54,164 nucleotides of DNA, from the NCBI GenBank assembly GCA_964593865.1, contig CAZQKE010000033.1:1-54164 (forward strand), read 5' to 3'. This document shows positions 31,139 through 39,725 of this stretch, one piece after another. Each line of letters begins with the position of its first letter. The stretch's first letter is position 1. The notes beneath the pieces are model-generated. The model saw only the letters and a list, made by a program, of their open reading frames with translations, did not search any database and was not told where the DNA came from. Position numbers and translations under genes: made by a program. Source of the stretch: CAZQKE01 sp964593865 (GTDB taxonomy: Bacteria; Chloroflexota; Anaerolineae; JAAYZQ01).

Positions 31139-33211
31139 TCAAAACGGGAGGGCGTCGGCGACGACTTCGGCGATGTCTCGCAAGGCGAAGGGGGTTCCCA
31201 TTTCCCGCCCGGTCACACATTCTTCCAGCATGATGAGGCAGAAGGGGCAGGCTACGGCGGCCAGGGAAGGGCCGAGGGTTTGGATTTCATCGGCCCGCAA
31301 ATCGTTGATCCTCCGGCCCGGCGGATGCTCCATCCAGAGGGCGCCGCCGCCCCCACCACAGCAAAAGCCCTGTTCCCGCGACCGGGGCAGCTCGGCCAGT
31401 TGCAGGCCGGGCAGGGCGGCTAAAACGCGGCGGGGAGCGTCATAGATGCCGTTGTAACGGCCCAGGTAGCAGCTATCATGGAAAGTTGCCAGTTCCCAGC
31501 CCCGGTGCGCATTCAGGGCAAGGCGGCCCGCGGCCAGTAGCTCCGCGATAAATTGACTGTGATGGACGATCTCCCACCGCCCGCCGAATTGGGGGTATTC
31601 GTGCCGCAGGGTGTTGAAACAATGGGGGCAAGCGGTCACGATACGCGCAAAACGGTATCGGCGAAGTGTTTTGATGTTCTCCTCTGCCCGGAGTTGAAAG
31701 AGATATTCTTCTCCTGCTCGGCGTGCCCATTCGGCGTTGCAGCTTTCCTCCTCCCCCAAAACGGCAAACTCCACACCCGCAGCCCGGAAGATGCGCACCA
31801 TCGCCCGGCTGACCCGTTGGTTGCGCGGATCGTAGCTCCCGGCGCAACCCACCCAAAAGAGAACCTCCGTCTGCCCTACATCGGCCATCAAGGGCACGTC
31901 CAGGTCGGCGGCCCAGGCAGCCCGCCGGTGACGCGGTTGGCCCCACGGGTTGCCCTGCCGTTCGGTATTGCGCAGCGCCTGGGCCAACGTATCGGGCAAG
32001 CGACCTTCTTCCAGGGCCAGGTAGCGACGCATTTCCAGGATGGCGGCCATCGGTTCGACGAAAACGGGGCATTCCTGTTCGCAGGCGCGGCAGGTGGTGC
32101 AGGCCCACAGTGTGGCCTCGCCGATGGAATCTTCTCCCTCGCCGATCAGGGGTGTCACCGGAGGCACATCGTTCCCCAGGGCCAAGCGGCGTAGGAACGG
32201 CAGCCGTGCGACAATCGGTTCCTGCCATTTCCATAGCGCACCCGGATACCGACTCATCCGGTCGCGCACATCCAAGACCAGGTGTTTTGGGGAAAGGGGC
32301 TGCCCGGCAGCATAGGCCGGGCAGACCGCTTGGCAGCGACCGCATTCGGTGCAAGCATCGCCGTCCAGAAGCCGTTTCCAGGTGAACTGTTCAACAGAGC
32401 CTGCCCCCAGCGGTTCTTCCGTTTCTTCAATGTCCTCAATTTTGGGCAGAGCACCGGGCGGCCCGCTCTGCCGGAACAGGATGCTCAAGGGGGAGGTTAC
32501 GATGTGGATGAAACGGGTGTAGGGTAGGGAAACGATAAGGACAAAGACGGAGAGCTGATGCACCCACCAGAGGTAGGGATAGACAGGGGGTGGCTGCGTC
32601 GGCGGCGGCCCGAACAATCCGGCGATGGCGTTGCCCAGCCATGACCATTGCGCCCAAGGGGGAGCTTGACTCCGCAGGCGCATCACCTCCAAAGCCAAGC
32701 CGGTCAGGGCAATAAAAGCCAAAGTGCCGAGGATGTACCCCCAGCGGGGAGGCAGGGCATCGTGGCGGTGGCCGTTCAATCGGTCGGGACGCCGGAGGTA
32801 GCGGCGCCAAGCGGCCAGCCCCAGGCCGACGAGGAATAGGAGCGTCGCCGCGTTGACCACCATCTCAAAGATGAGGTAAAAGGTTCCCCGCAGGATGGGC
32901 AACCCGGCATCCATCTGGATACCGATCAGAGAAGTGGCGATGTAAAAGATGACAAAGCTGTAAAAGATCAGCCCGTGCATCAAACCGGGGTAGCCCTGGG
33001 AAAAGACGCGCCATTGGCCCAGGGCATAAAGGGCCAACCCGCCGAGCCGCCACCCCATTCGGTCGGTGCGGTGAATGGGACGGCCCATGCGCCACAGGCG
33101 AATCCGCCGCCACAGCCCGTAGGCCACCAGCAGGCCGCACAGGATGACCAATGTCCAATGGATGGGATAGAACCATTCCGGCAGATTCCAAAGGTCCTCG
33201 CGCGCAGGCAT
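31139..33211 (-). CDS. Membrane cytochrome b (NarI-like)-FeS-CCG oxidoreductase fusion
   Basis: A 690-residue protein. Residues ~1-240 contain about six membrane helices resembling the NarI/respiratory cytochrome b subunit, with His residues available for heme (HWTLVI, GLMHGLIFYS, WWVHQLSVF). Two 4Fe-4S motifs follow, CTECGRCQAVCP (287-298) and CTTCRACEQECP (371-382). Then come two CCG-type cysteine-rich domains as in HdrD/GlpC/LutA, the second ending in GFCCGGGGG. Such fusions carry electrons between a soluble donor and the quinone pool; some serve ETF or acyl-CoA dehydrogenases. No etf or dehydrogenase gene lies next to it, so the donor is unknown. It is the last gene of the PHP-to-FeS group. 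Confidence 0.88.
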   Translation of the reverse strand: MPAREDLWNLPEWFYPIHWTLVILCGLLVAYGLWRRIRLWRMGRPIHRTDRMGWRLGGLALYALGQWRVFSQGYPGLMHGLIFYSFVIFYIATSLIGIQMDAGLPILRGTFYLIFEMVVNAATLLFLVGLGLAAWRRYLRRPDRLNGHRHDALPPRWGYILGTLAFIALTGLALEVMRLRSQAPPWAQWSWLGNAIAGLFGPPPTQPPPVYPYLWWVHQLSVFVLIVSLPYTRFIHIVTSPLSILFRQSGPPGALPKIEDIEETEEPLGAGSVEQFTWKRLLDGDACTECGRCQAVCPAYAAGQPLSPKHLVLDVRDRMSRYPGALWKWQEPIVARLPFLRRLALGNDVPPVTPLIGEGEDSIGEATLWACTTCRACEQECPVFVEPMAAILEMRRYLALEEGRLPDTLAQALRNTERQGNPWGQPRHRRAAWAADLDVPLMADVGQTEVLFWVGCAGSYDPRNQRVSRAMVRIFRAAGVEFAVLGEEESCNAEWARRAGEEYLFQLRAEENIKTLRRYRFARIVTACPHCFNTLRHEYPQFGGRWEIVHHSQFIAELLAAGRLALNAHRGWELATFHDSCYLGRYNGIYDAPRRVLAALPGLQLAELPRSREQGFCCGGGGGALWMEHPPGRRINDLRADEIQTLGPSLAAVACPFCLIMLEECVTGREMGTPFALRDIAEVVADALPF

Positions 33212-33276
33212 CTTTCCTCTTTACGATTGCATCCTGCTACCCAAAGGCGGGAAGCGCGGTCCGGCTCCCGGTCGCC

Positions 33277-34611
33277 CTAGGGTCTCAGGTCTTTGTCCAC
33301 GATGCGGCTGATGGTCTGCCCCAGGCGCACGCTATAGTTGACGCCTCGGTCTTCGGGGTAGATCTGCAGGGTGTTGGCCAGGTAGAGGCCCTGTAGCGGG
33401 GTGCGGTGATCGGGGATGCGTTCCGAGTAGCCGCAGGTGATGACCGGCTGGCCTGCTTCGGCGCGAAAGAGGAGTTTCTTTTCGATCCAATCTGCTCCGA
33501 ATCGGGGGTTGATGCGTTTCAGGTGCGGCAGGTAGAGGTCAAAGAGTTCTCCTGCCGTCATGCGGAAGCGGGGGTCGTCCCGTTCCAAATAGTTGGAGAC
33601 GTAGATCAGCCGCCGCCCCCGGTATTCATCGGGGGGCACGTAATTGGTATGCTCAATGACGCCCACATAGGGCATCGTCCGGTCGGCAATGTTCAACCAG
33701 TAAATGCGGCTGAGGCTGTGCTTGCTGACCAAAAGCAGCACCAACGCCGCTTGGTAGCGCACGGAGCGTAGTTGATCGGCATAGGGGCCTTCCAGGGTGG
33801 GCGGGGCGATCTCCAACAGGTTGTAGCCCGGTACGGTGGCGATGACGGCATCAAAGGGGATCGTTTCTCTTTTGGTAACGACGCCCGTCACACGGCGGGG
33901 GTTGTCGGGCGCGGTTGTCAGGCCGATGACCTCATGGTTCAGGCGCAGGTCCGCGCCGCCGGACCGCAGCCGCTCTACCAACGCCTGGGTGATGATTTCG
34001 AAGCTACCCCGGGGGTAGGCCAGCTTCTCTTTGGCCGACGCCCCCTGCCGGGACGTGCCGCGCACTTTGATCTTGCCCCATAGCCAGGTCATGCTCACCT
34101 GATCGGCCATTTCGCCGAATTTGCCCCGCAGGAGCGGCCCCCAGAATTTGTCATAGATCTCGCGACCCAGGTAGCGCAGGATCCATTCGCGGGCGGTGAT
34201 CCGTTCCAGGCTGCGCCAGTCGTTCACGCGGGGCAGGTACAGGTACATCAGCCCCAATTTGATGCGGTTGATAAAGCGCAAGGGTTTGAAGCGGAGCAGA
34301 TCCAAGGGGGTGACCAGGTCATAGATCCGGCCTTCGTCATACCAGCCGACTTTGGATTCAATCCAGCGCAGCCGGTCGCCCAGACCCAACTCATCCATCA
34401 AGTCCAGGACGTGGGTATCGCTGCCAAAGAGGTGATGGTAAAAGTATTCAACGCGCGTGCCCAGGAGAGGGACGGTGGCCGCCTGGCCACCCCACGTTCC
34501 GTACTTTTCCAAGACGGTAACGGCATAGCCCCGCTTTTGCAATTCATAGGCTGCCGTCAGCCCGGCGTAGCCACCGCCGATGATGCCGATGCGTGGGGAT
34601 GTCATGCTCAT
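33277..34611 (-). CDS. FAD-dependent amine-oxidase/protoporphyrinogen-oxidase-like protein
   Basis: A 444-residue flavoprotein. The N-terminal FAD-binding motif is IGIIGGGYAGLTAAYELQKRGYAVTVLEK (residues ~8-36), followed by GTWGGQAATVPLLGTRVEYFYHHLF. A second FAD contact lies near the C-terminus (GLYLANTLQIYPEDRGVNYSVRLGQ). The middle part (AREWILRYLGREIYDKFWGPLLRGKFG) is a substrate domain like those of phytoene-desaturase/HpnE-type and protoporphyrinogen-oxidase-like proteins often linked to surface-sugar genes. The substrate is not determined. The start at 34611 overlaps the Cys-rich gene by four bases. It lies 65 bp before the FeS-protein gene. Confidence 0.88.
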   Translation of the reverse strand: MSMTSPRIGIIGGGYAGLTAAYELQKRGYAVTVLEKYGTWGGQAATVPLLGTRVEYFYHHLFGSDTHVLDLMDELGLGDRLRWIESKVGWYDEGRIYDLVTPLDLLRFKPLRFINRIKLGLMYLYLPRVNDWRSLERITAREWILRYLGREIYDKFWGPLLRGKFGEMADQVSMTWLWGKIKVRGTSRQGASAKEKLAYPRGSFEIITQALVERLRSGGADLRLNHEVIGLTTAPDNPRRVTGVVTKRETIPFDAVIATVPGYNLLEIAPPTLEGPYADQLRSVRYQAALVLLLVSKHSLSRIYWLNIADRTMPYVGVIEHTNYVPPDEYRGRRLIYVSNYLERDDPRFRMTAGELFDLYLPHLKRINPRFGADWIEKKLLFRAEAGQPVITCGYSERIPDHRTPLQGLYLANTLQIYPEDRGVNYSVRLGQTISRIVDKDLRP

Positions 34612-34994
34612 TCCATCAGCTCGTCAAGGTCCGGTTCCGGGACCGAGGTGGGCAGGTCTGCCACCAGGTCGGTTTTCCCCTCGGCATATTGTTCCAGGTC
34701 GCGCTTGGCCCAGGTAAAGAGTTTGATCAGATCCTCATCGCTCCCCTGGTAACGGGCAATTGTCTGTTGGGAACAGACTTCGCAGCCGCGCATAAAGCGG
34801 TAGCTGCCGGAGACGCAGCCCAAGCAGGCGTTGAGCCGGATCATCATCAGGCAAAAGGCCAGCTTATCCGGATGGGTTTCCGGCAAAGGGATGAGGTGTT
34901 CTATCAGCTTACGCCATTCTTCCCCGCGCAGGTTTTTGAGATCGGGGATGAGACGCGGCGGGAACAACAGTTCGGTTCTGGAATGAAAAGTCAT
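34608..34994 (-). CDS. Uncharacterised protein with CxxC...CxxC
   Basis: A 128-residue protein that I do not recognise. Four Cys residues form two pairs, Cys57/Cys60 in NACLGC and Cys71/Cys74 in GCEVC, spaced 10 residues apart as in small zinc or iron-sulfur sites. The N-terminus is Pro/Leu-rich, the middle predicted helical (KLAFCLMMIRLN, DEDLIKLFTWAKRDLEQY) and the C-terminus acidic (PTSVPEPDLDELME). No signal peptide or membrane helix is seen. It is coupled by ATGA overlap to the FAD oxidoreductase gene and follows the PHP gene by 27 bp, so it may belong to the same redox process. Confidence 0.7.
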   Translation of the reverse strand: MTFHSRTELLFPPRLIPDLKNLRGEEWRKLIEHLIPLPETHPDKLAFCLMMIRLNACLGCVSGSYRFMRGCEVCSQQTIARYQGSDEDLIKLFTWAKRDLEQYAEGKTDLVADLPTSVPEPDLDELME

Positions 34995-35021
34995 GTGACT
35001 ACCTGAGCATTCAATTTTTGC

Positions 35022-35891
35022 TTACAAATGCCGTTGGAGCAAGCCCTGCCATACGGCCCACGGCACGACAACGCTGCCCAAGCCGTTGTGTGCTCCATCA
35101 CCGTGGAAATCGCTCCCTCCCGTGGGCAACAGACGGAAGCGGACGGCCCAATCCAGCAGCCGACGGATGGCCCGGCGCGGATAGTTGGGATAATAGACCT
35201 CAATGCCGGCCAATCCGGCCCGGCGCAGACGCGGCAACCAATGTTGCAGGTCCAGGCTGCTGCGCTTTTCCCCGTGGGGGCTATAGGTGAAGGGATGGGC
35301 CAGAACGGGCAAGCCGCCGCTGCGGAGTACCAGTTCAATGGCCTCTTCGGGTGAGAGTTTATAGCGTTCTACGTAGGCCGGGCAACCCCGCCCGATCCAC
35401 AGATCAAAGGCTTCATCCCAGCTGCCGACATATCCGGCTTCCAGCAAGGCCGAGGCCACATGGGGCCGCCCGATGGAGCTGGCATCCCCGGCCAGGGCCA
35501 ATACCCGCTCCCATGCAACGGGCAACCCCAGTTTGCCCAGGCGGTCCACCATCTTTTTGGCCCGCTCGCGCCGCGCCCGGCGGCTGCGGGCCAACGCTTC
35601 CTGCAAATCGGCGTTCTCCGGGTCTATAAAATAGCCCAATAGGTGCAGTTCTTCGCGCCCGGCCAGGGTGCTGATCTCCACGCCGGGGACAACCGTGATT
35701 TGCCACCGCGTGGCGGCAGCCAGGGCAGCGGCCACGCCGTCGGTCGTATCGTGGTCGGTGATACCTAAAACCCGGATGCCCAGGCTCGCAGCCTTTGCGA
35801 CCAGTTCATCCGGCGTCAGGCTACCGTCGGAGGCGGTGGTATGGGTATGTAGGTCAACGAGCGTCGCATTCGTCGTCTCGAAACCGTCCAC
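35022..35891 (-). CDS. PHP-domain metal-dependent phosphoesterase
   Basis: A 289-residue PHP protein of the YciV/RNase AM-like group. Metal-ligand motifs appear in order: DLHTHTTASDGSLTPDELV, GITDHDTTDGV, VVPGVEISTL, HLLGYFID, GRPHVASALL, VLAHPFTY and GGSDFHGDG. The homologous E. coli protein removes nucleotides 5' to 3' from RNA and hydrolyses 3',5'-bisphosphates, so a nuclease or nucleotide phosphatase role is likely. The GTG at 35891 lies directly behind GAGGA with almost no spacing, so the start is uncertain; similarity begins at about residue 9. It heads the group of genes running down to 31139. Confidence 0.9.
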   Translation of the reverse strand: MDGFETTNATLVDLHTHTTASDGSLTPDELVAKAASLGIRVLGITDHDTTDGVAAALAAATRWQITVVPGVEISTLAGREELHLLGYFIDPENADLQEALARSRRARRERAKKMVDRLGKLGLPVAWERVLALAGDASSIGRPHVASALLEAGYVGSWDEAFDLWIGRGCPAYVERYKLSPEEAIELVLRSGGLPVLAHPFTYSPHGEKRSSLDLQHWLPRLRRAGLAGIEVYYPNYPRRAIRRLLDWAVRFRLLPTGGSDFHGDGAHNGLGSVVVPWAVWQGLLQRHL

Positions 35892-35934
35892 TCCTCAAAA
35901 AATCCCTTGCGGGTCACCGGTCGGCCGGGCGAAA

Positions 35935-36060
35935 GCATTTATCGTTCTCTGCCCCGGCCCATTCCAGAGACACCGAGCACGCAGAGAGAAACCGCACAAA
36001 ATTCGCCGCTTTCTCTCTGCAGTGCAAAATCCCGTCGGTGCGCTTGCTTTGCGCCGGAGA
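35935..36060. repeat. CGCAGAG-type intergenic repeat with ACGATAAATGC
   Basis: The minus strand reads TTTCTCTCTGCGTGCTCGGTG and ends in ACGATAAATGC (35945-35935). TTTCTCTCTGC also recurs at about 36008-36020. The same words occur at 6276-6360. Palindrome-rich, no gene. Confidence 0.55.
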
Positions 36061-36086
36061 CCCTAGGGAGGCAAATGGTATCGCGG

Positions 36087-37019
36087 CTACTCTCTGCCGC
36101 CTTTGAGCCGCTCCTGCCACTTTGCCAGGGCGTCCCATTGGCCTTTGGCCGCCAGTTTGGCCTGCCGGGGCCAGGTGGTAGGATCGGTGATGCGGGCCAG
36201 GCGCGGATCCGCTTCCCGCAGAATCTGGGTGATGCGCTCCACGCCGGTTTCGGCCAGTTGGGCAAAGGTCGTGATCCCGGCGGCGGCCAGCAGCCCGGCG
36301 ATCTTGGGGCCGATGCCTTCGATGCGCGTCAGGTCGTCCGGCTTGGCCGGAGCGGCCTGGGCTTCCGCCTTTTTCTTGGCAGCGGCGGCCTTTTTTGCCT
36401 CGGCAGCGGCCTTTTTCTCCGCCGCAGCCCGGCAGGCGGCTTCCTCTTTGGCCCGGCGGGCTTCCTCTTCGCGGGCATAATCGGTCGGGTGGAGTTGGGC
36501 ATAGTATTCGGCAGAGACCAACAGCCGGTCCATGTCGTAGAACATGTCCTGATCGCGGTCGGTGGTGGCGAGTTTGACCTCTTGGTTCATCTTGATCGCG
36601 TCGAAGGGGCAAAATTCGGCGCAAAAGCCGCAGGACATGCAGATCGTGAAATCAATCCAGAACCCGGCGGGCCGGGCCTGGGGTCGTCCCCGGTTGTCGG
36701 TGGCCCGCCGAATCCAAATGCATTGGGGCGGGCAGACGCGGGCGCAGATGCCGCAGGCCACGCAGCGGGGCTTATCGGGTGATTCGTCATAGACCAACAT
36801 GGGCAAGAAGCGAAAGTTTTCCGTGATCTTGCGTTGCTGTTCCGGGTACTGGATGGTAAACAGGCCCTTGCCCTCGATGGCCTGCCGCTTTTCCAGCCAT
36901 TCCTGGTCGTAGCGGCCCTTGAGGGAAAACCACTTGAGCGGGCTGCGGTCATAGGTGTAGGATTCGATAAAGTGACGCATGGTCACCCGCAGGCCCTTGA
37001 GCAATCCAAGTCCGTACAT
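36087..37019 (-). CDS. nuoI: NADH:quinone oxidoreductase subunit I with C-terminal helix-hairpin-helix domain
   Basis: A 310-residue protein. Residues 1-180 are NuoI: two 4Fe-4S motifs, C86-V-A-C89-G-I-C92...C96 and C127-M-S-C130-G-F-C133...C137, in the usual PRCVACGICARVCP and ICMSCGFCAEFCPFDAI contexts, ending with the conserved LLVSAEYYA. NuoI carries electrons from cluster N5 towards N2 in complex I. Residues 183-224 are an Ala/Lys/Glu coiled coil (KKAAAEAKKAAAAKKK). Residues 229-305 read DLTRIEGIGPKIAGLLAAAGITTFAQLAE and continue as a helix-hairpin-helix domain as in DUF4332-like proteins. This tail is absent from ordinary NuoI (~150-180 residues). The start overlaps the nuoCD stop as TAATG. 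Confidence 0.92.
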   Translation of the reverse strand: MYGLGLLKGLRVTMRHFIESYTYDRSPLKWFSLKGRYDQEWLEKRQAIEGKGLFTIQYPEQQRKITENFRFLPMLVYDESPDKPRCVACGICARVCPPQCIWIRRATDNRGRPQARPAGFWIDFTICMSCGFCAEFCPFDAIKMNQEVKLATTDRDQDMFYDMDRLLVSAEYYAQLHPTDYAREEEARRAKEEAACRAAAEKKAAAEAKKAAAAKKKAEAQAAPAKPDDLTRIEGIGPKIAGLLAAAGITTFAQLAETGVERITQILREADPRLARITDPTTWPRQAKLAAKGQWDALAKWQERLKGGRE

Positions 37020-38749
37020 TAGCGGTCTACCTCCCCCATTGTGGTATCCAGGCTGCCCAAGATGACGATGGCATCGGCCAGGAGATGCCCCACCGACATG
37101 GCTTCCAGCGCGCCCAGGTTGACGAAACAGGGCGAGCGGACGTGGTAGCGGTAGGGATTGGTCCCTCCGTCGCTGACCAGGTAAAAGCCCAGTTCTCCTT
37201 TGGGGTGCTCCACCCGCACGTATGCTTCACCGGCGGGGACGGTGGGGTTCCACGCTTTTTTGCCCGCTTGGATGGAGCCTTTGGGAATGCGGTCTAGGGC
37301 TTGGTGCAGGATTTTGAGGCTCTGCCGCGCTTCGGCGATGCGCTGGCGGTAGCGGTCGTATAGGTCGCCGGTCTCGTGGGTTGGGATTTCAAAATCAAAG
37401 GAATCGTAGATGGAGTACGGCTCTACCTTGCGGATGTCGTAGGCCAGCCCCGCCGAGCGGAGCACCGGCCCGCTGACGCCGTAGCCGATCATTTCTTGCC
37501 AGGTCATGGCCGCCACGCCCCGCGTGCGGGCGATAAAGATTTCGTTGTCGGTCAGCATGTATTCAAATTCGTCGATCTTGCGCTCCAAACGATCCACCAC
37601 TTTGCGGCAGCGTTTGAGCCAGTCATCGCTCACGTCGCGGGCCACACCGCCAAAGCGGTAATAGTTGACCATCATCCGCGCCCCGGAAGCCTCCTCGAAC
37701 AGGTCCAGGACGTGCTCGCGCTCGGTAAAGGCGTAGAGCATGGGCGTCATCATTGCTCCCAGCTCGTTGAAGAGAAAACCGACGGCCAGGATGTGGTTGA
37801 TGGCGCGGGTCAGCTCCCCCATGATGATGCGCAGGTACTCGGCCCGTTCGGCTACCTCGCGGCCCATCATCTTTTCCACGGCGACGACATAGCCGAAATT
37901 GTTGTACATGGGGCTGATGTAATCCAACCGCTCTGTGTAGGGGATGTTGCCGGTCCACAGGTTGCGCTCGCCGATCTTTTCGTGATTGCGGTGCAGGTGG
38001 CCCACCACGGGGTAGACGCTGGTGATCGTCTCCCCCTGCAGGCCGACGACCATACGGAACACGCCGTGGGTGCTGGGATGCTGGGGACCGATGTTGAGCA
38101 GGATGCGGTCGGTTTTTAGGCCGTTGATGTCTATTTTGTCGGCCTGGTCGATTTCAATTTCGGGGATCGGTTCCCAATTCTCCGGATCAAAGTCGGGCGG
38201 GTATCGGACGTTGCGCCGCCAGCGGACCCGCTCTTCGGCGGAGCGAGGCCGCGGGTTGTCGGGGCGGGGCCAGCGACTCTTGAAGGGTTTGTGCTCCTGT
38301 TCGTAATAGGGTTCGTGCCAATCCTTGCGCAAGGGATGCCCCTCAAACCCTTCCCACAGCAGGATGCGCTTGAGGTTGGGATGCCCGTCAAAGCGAATGC
38401 CGAACATATCCCACACCTCTCGCTCCTGGAAATTGGCACCGGGCCAGATGTCGGTCACGGTCGGCAGGTGGGGGTTTTCTTTATCGGCCAGGCGGACTTT
38501 GAAGGGGATGCCCGGCCCTTGCAGGTCCGGTCGGGTGGAGTAGAGGTTGTAGACCACTTCCAGCCGGTCGGGGTAGTCGGTAGCGGACAGGTGGGTGAGG
38601 TAGTCAAACCCCATTTCATCTCGCAGGTAGGTGGCCACTTCTTTCAGCCGCGCTTTGTCCACGACCAGCCACTCGCCGTCGCGGTCCACCACGGCCCCCG
38701 GAAAGGCGGTATTTACTTGGGCCTCGATGGCTGCTAGATCAATTGCCAT
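37019..38749 (-). CDS. nuoCD: NADH:quinone oxidoreductase subunits C and D fused
   Basis: A 576-residue fusion. Residues ~1-170 are NuoC (YLTHLSATDYPDRLEVVYNL, ENPHLPTVTDIWPGANFQEREVWDMFGIRFDGHP, RILLWEGFEGHPLRKDW). Residues ~200-576 are the 49-kDa NuoD: LLNIGPQHPSTHGVFRMVVG, GHLHRNHEKIGERNLW, ERLDYISPMYNNFGYVVAVE, GGVARDVSDDWL and the C-terminal GHLLADAIVILGSLDTTMGEVDR. NuoD lines the quinone-binding cavity with NuoB. Fused CD occurs in E. coli and some other bacteria. The gene lies 102 bp after nuoB and overlaps nuoI. Confidence 0.95.
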   Translation of the reverse strand: MAIDLAAIEAQVNTAFPGAVVDRDGEWLVVDKARLKEVATYLRDEMGFDYLTHLSATDYPDRLEVVYNLYSTRPDLQGPGIPFKVRLADKENPHLPTVTDIWPGANFQEREVWDMFGIRFDGHPNLKRILLWEGFEGHPLRKDWHEPYYEQEHKPFKSRWPRPDNPRPRSAEERVRWRRNVRYPPDFDPENWEPIPEIEIDQADKIDINGLKTDRILLNIGPQHPSTHGVFRMVVGLQGETITSVYPVVGHLHRNHEKIGERNLWTGNIPYTERLDYISPMYNNFGYVVAVEKMMGREVAERAEYLRIIMGELTRAINHILAVGFLFNELGAMMTPMLYAFTEREHVLDLFEEASGARMMVNYYRFGGVARDVSDDWLKRCRKVVDRLERKIDEFEYMLTDNEIFIARTRGVAAMTWQEMIGYGVSGPVLRSAGLAYDIRKVEPYSIYDSFDFEIPTHETGDLYDRYRQRIAEARQSLKILHQALDRIPKGSIQAGKKAWNPTVPAGEAYVRVEHPKGELGFYLVSDGGTNPYRYHVRSPCFVNLGALEAMSVGHLLADAIVILGSLDTTMGEVDR

Positions 38750-38851
38750 GCTTCTCTCCCTTGAGTCGGACTAGTCGTTCTCCCGCAGGCGCGAAGACCG
38801 CCGCCTTGTGCCCGGTCGGCCCGCGGAAGAGCCGCCGGATACGGGCAACGG

Positions 38852-39469
38852 TCAGCTTCGGTCCGCCGTCGCCTCCCGCGCCGCCGCGCTAATCTCCGGG
38901 ATCATGCGCGGGTCTACCAGGTCCGGCCCGCCCAGCATGGGAACGGGGATGGCCGGGATGGGGTCCTTGCGATACCAGCGGACCTCGTTGATCTTTTCAT
39001 TTTGGATCTTTTCATGGACGGCCATATAGCCCTCAATGAGGGCCTCCGGGGTCGGCGGGCAGCCGGGCACATAGACATCCACCGGTAGGAACTGGTCAAT
39101 GCCGGACACGACGTTGTAGCCCTCTTTGAACGGCCCGCCGCCACAGGCGCACGCACCCATGGCGATCACATACTTGGGTTCGGCCATCTGGTTGTAGAGG
39201 GTCACGATCTTGGGGACCATCTTTTTCGTGACCGTCCCGGAAACGATGAGGAGATCGGCCTGGCGGGGTGAGGCGCGGGCCAGGTCCATCCCCCAGCGAC
39301 CGGTATCGAACCGGGCGGCGGCGGCGGCCATAAATTCAATGGCGCAACAGGCCACACCGAAGAACATGGGCCACAGAGAATATTTGCGCCCCCAGCCGTA
39401 GACCTGGCTCAATTTGGTGATAAAGACATTGCCCTTGAGTTCCTCGGGCACCTGGACCTCGTCAGTCAT
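38852..39469 (-). CDS. nuoB: NADH:quinone oxidoreductase subunit B
   Basis: A 205-residue protein. The N2-cluster ligands are visible: the tandem Cys in FFGVACCAIEFM, Cys in AMGACACGGGPF and Cys in VPGCPPTPEALIEGY. ASPRQADLLIVSGTVTKKMVPKI is the family signature. NuoB carries the terminal 4Fe-4S cluster N2 that reduces quinone. ATG 39469 follows AAGGAG. Downstream come nuoCD and nuoI; nuoA, H, J-N and the E/F/G module are not in the window. It has a perfect consensus promoter at 39512-39540. Confidence 0.96.
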   Translation of the reverse strand: MTDEVQVPEELKGNVFITKLSQVYGWGRKYSLWPMFFGVACCAIEFMAAAAARFDTGRWGMDLARASPRQADLLIVSGTVTKKMVPKIVTLYNQMAEPKYVIAMGACACGGGPFKEGYNVVSGIDQFLPVDVYVPGCPPTPEALIEGYMAVHEKIQNEKINEVRWYRKDPIPAIPVPMLGGPDLVDPRMIPEISAAAREATADRS

Positions 39470-39511
39470 GCGACCACTCTCCTTTGAGCGAAAATCTACA
39501 AAGCGGCCTCC

Positions 39512-39540
39512 ATTATAGCCGTTTGTGCTTTTTTTGTCAA
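39512..39540 (-). promoter_or_regulatory. Consensus sigma-A promoter of nuoB-CD-I
   Basis: TTGACA (39540-39535), 17-bp spacer, TATAAT (39517-39512), the full consensus. It diverges from the CAP-protein promoter at 39591. Confidence 0.92.
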
Positions 39541-39590
39541 TTGTTTTCCCACCGGGCGCAGGGATGCTCACGAGAAGGCGGATTCCCCCC

Positions 39591-39619
39591 TTGCCCAACC
39601 CCCGTACCGATGGTATAAT
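39591..39619 (+). promoter_or_regulatory. Sigma-A promoter of the CAP/BACON secreted protein
   Basis: TTGCCC (39591-39596), 17-bp spacer, TATAAT (39614-39619), with a ~100-nt leader to the start codon. Confidence 0.75.
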
Positions 39620-39725
39620 TCCAACGGCGGGACCTGATACCGTCCACATCCCAACGGCTTTCATCGTCGTTCGTTGAAGAAAGCAGTGCCCCAAATCGGA
39701 CACTCATGGCAGAAAGGGGAAAACG

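Noticed and set aside
35935..36060. Hairpins here as a rho-independent terminator for the nuo genes
   Set aside because: They are repeat-derived, have no T-run in the nuo direction and resemble copies found upstream of other genes.
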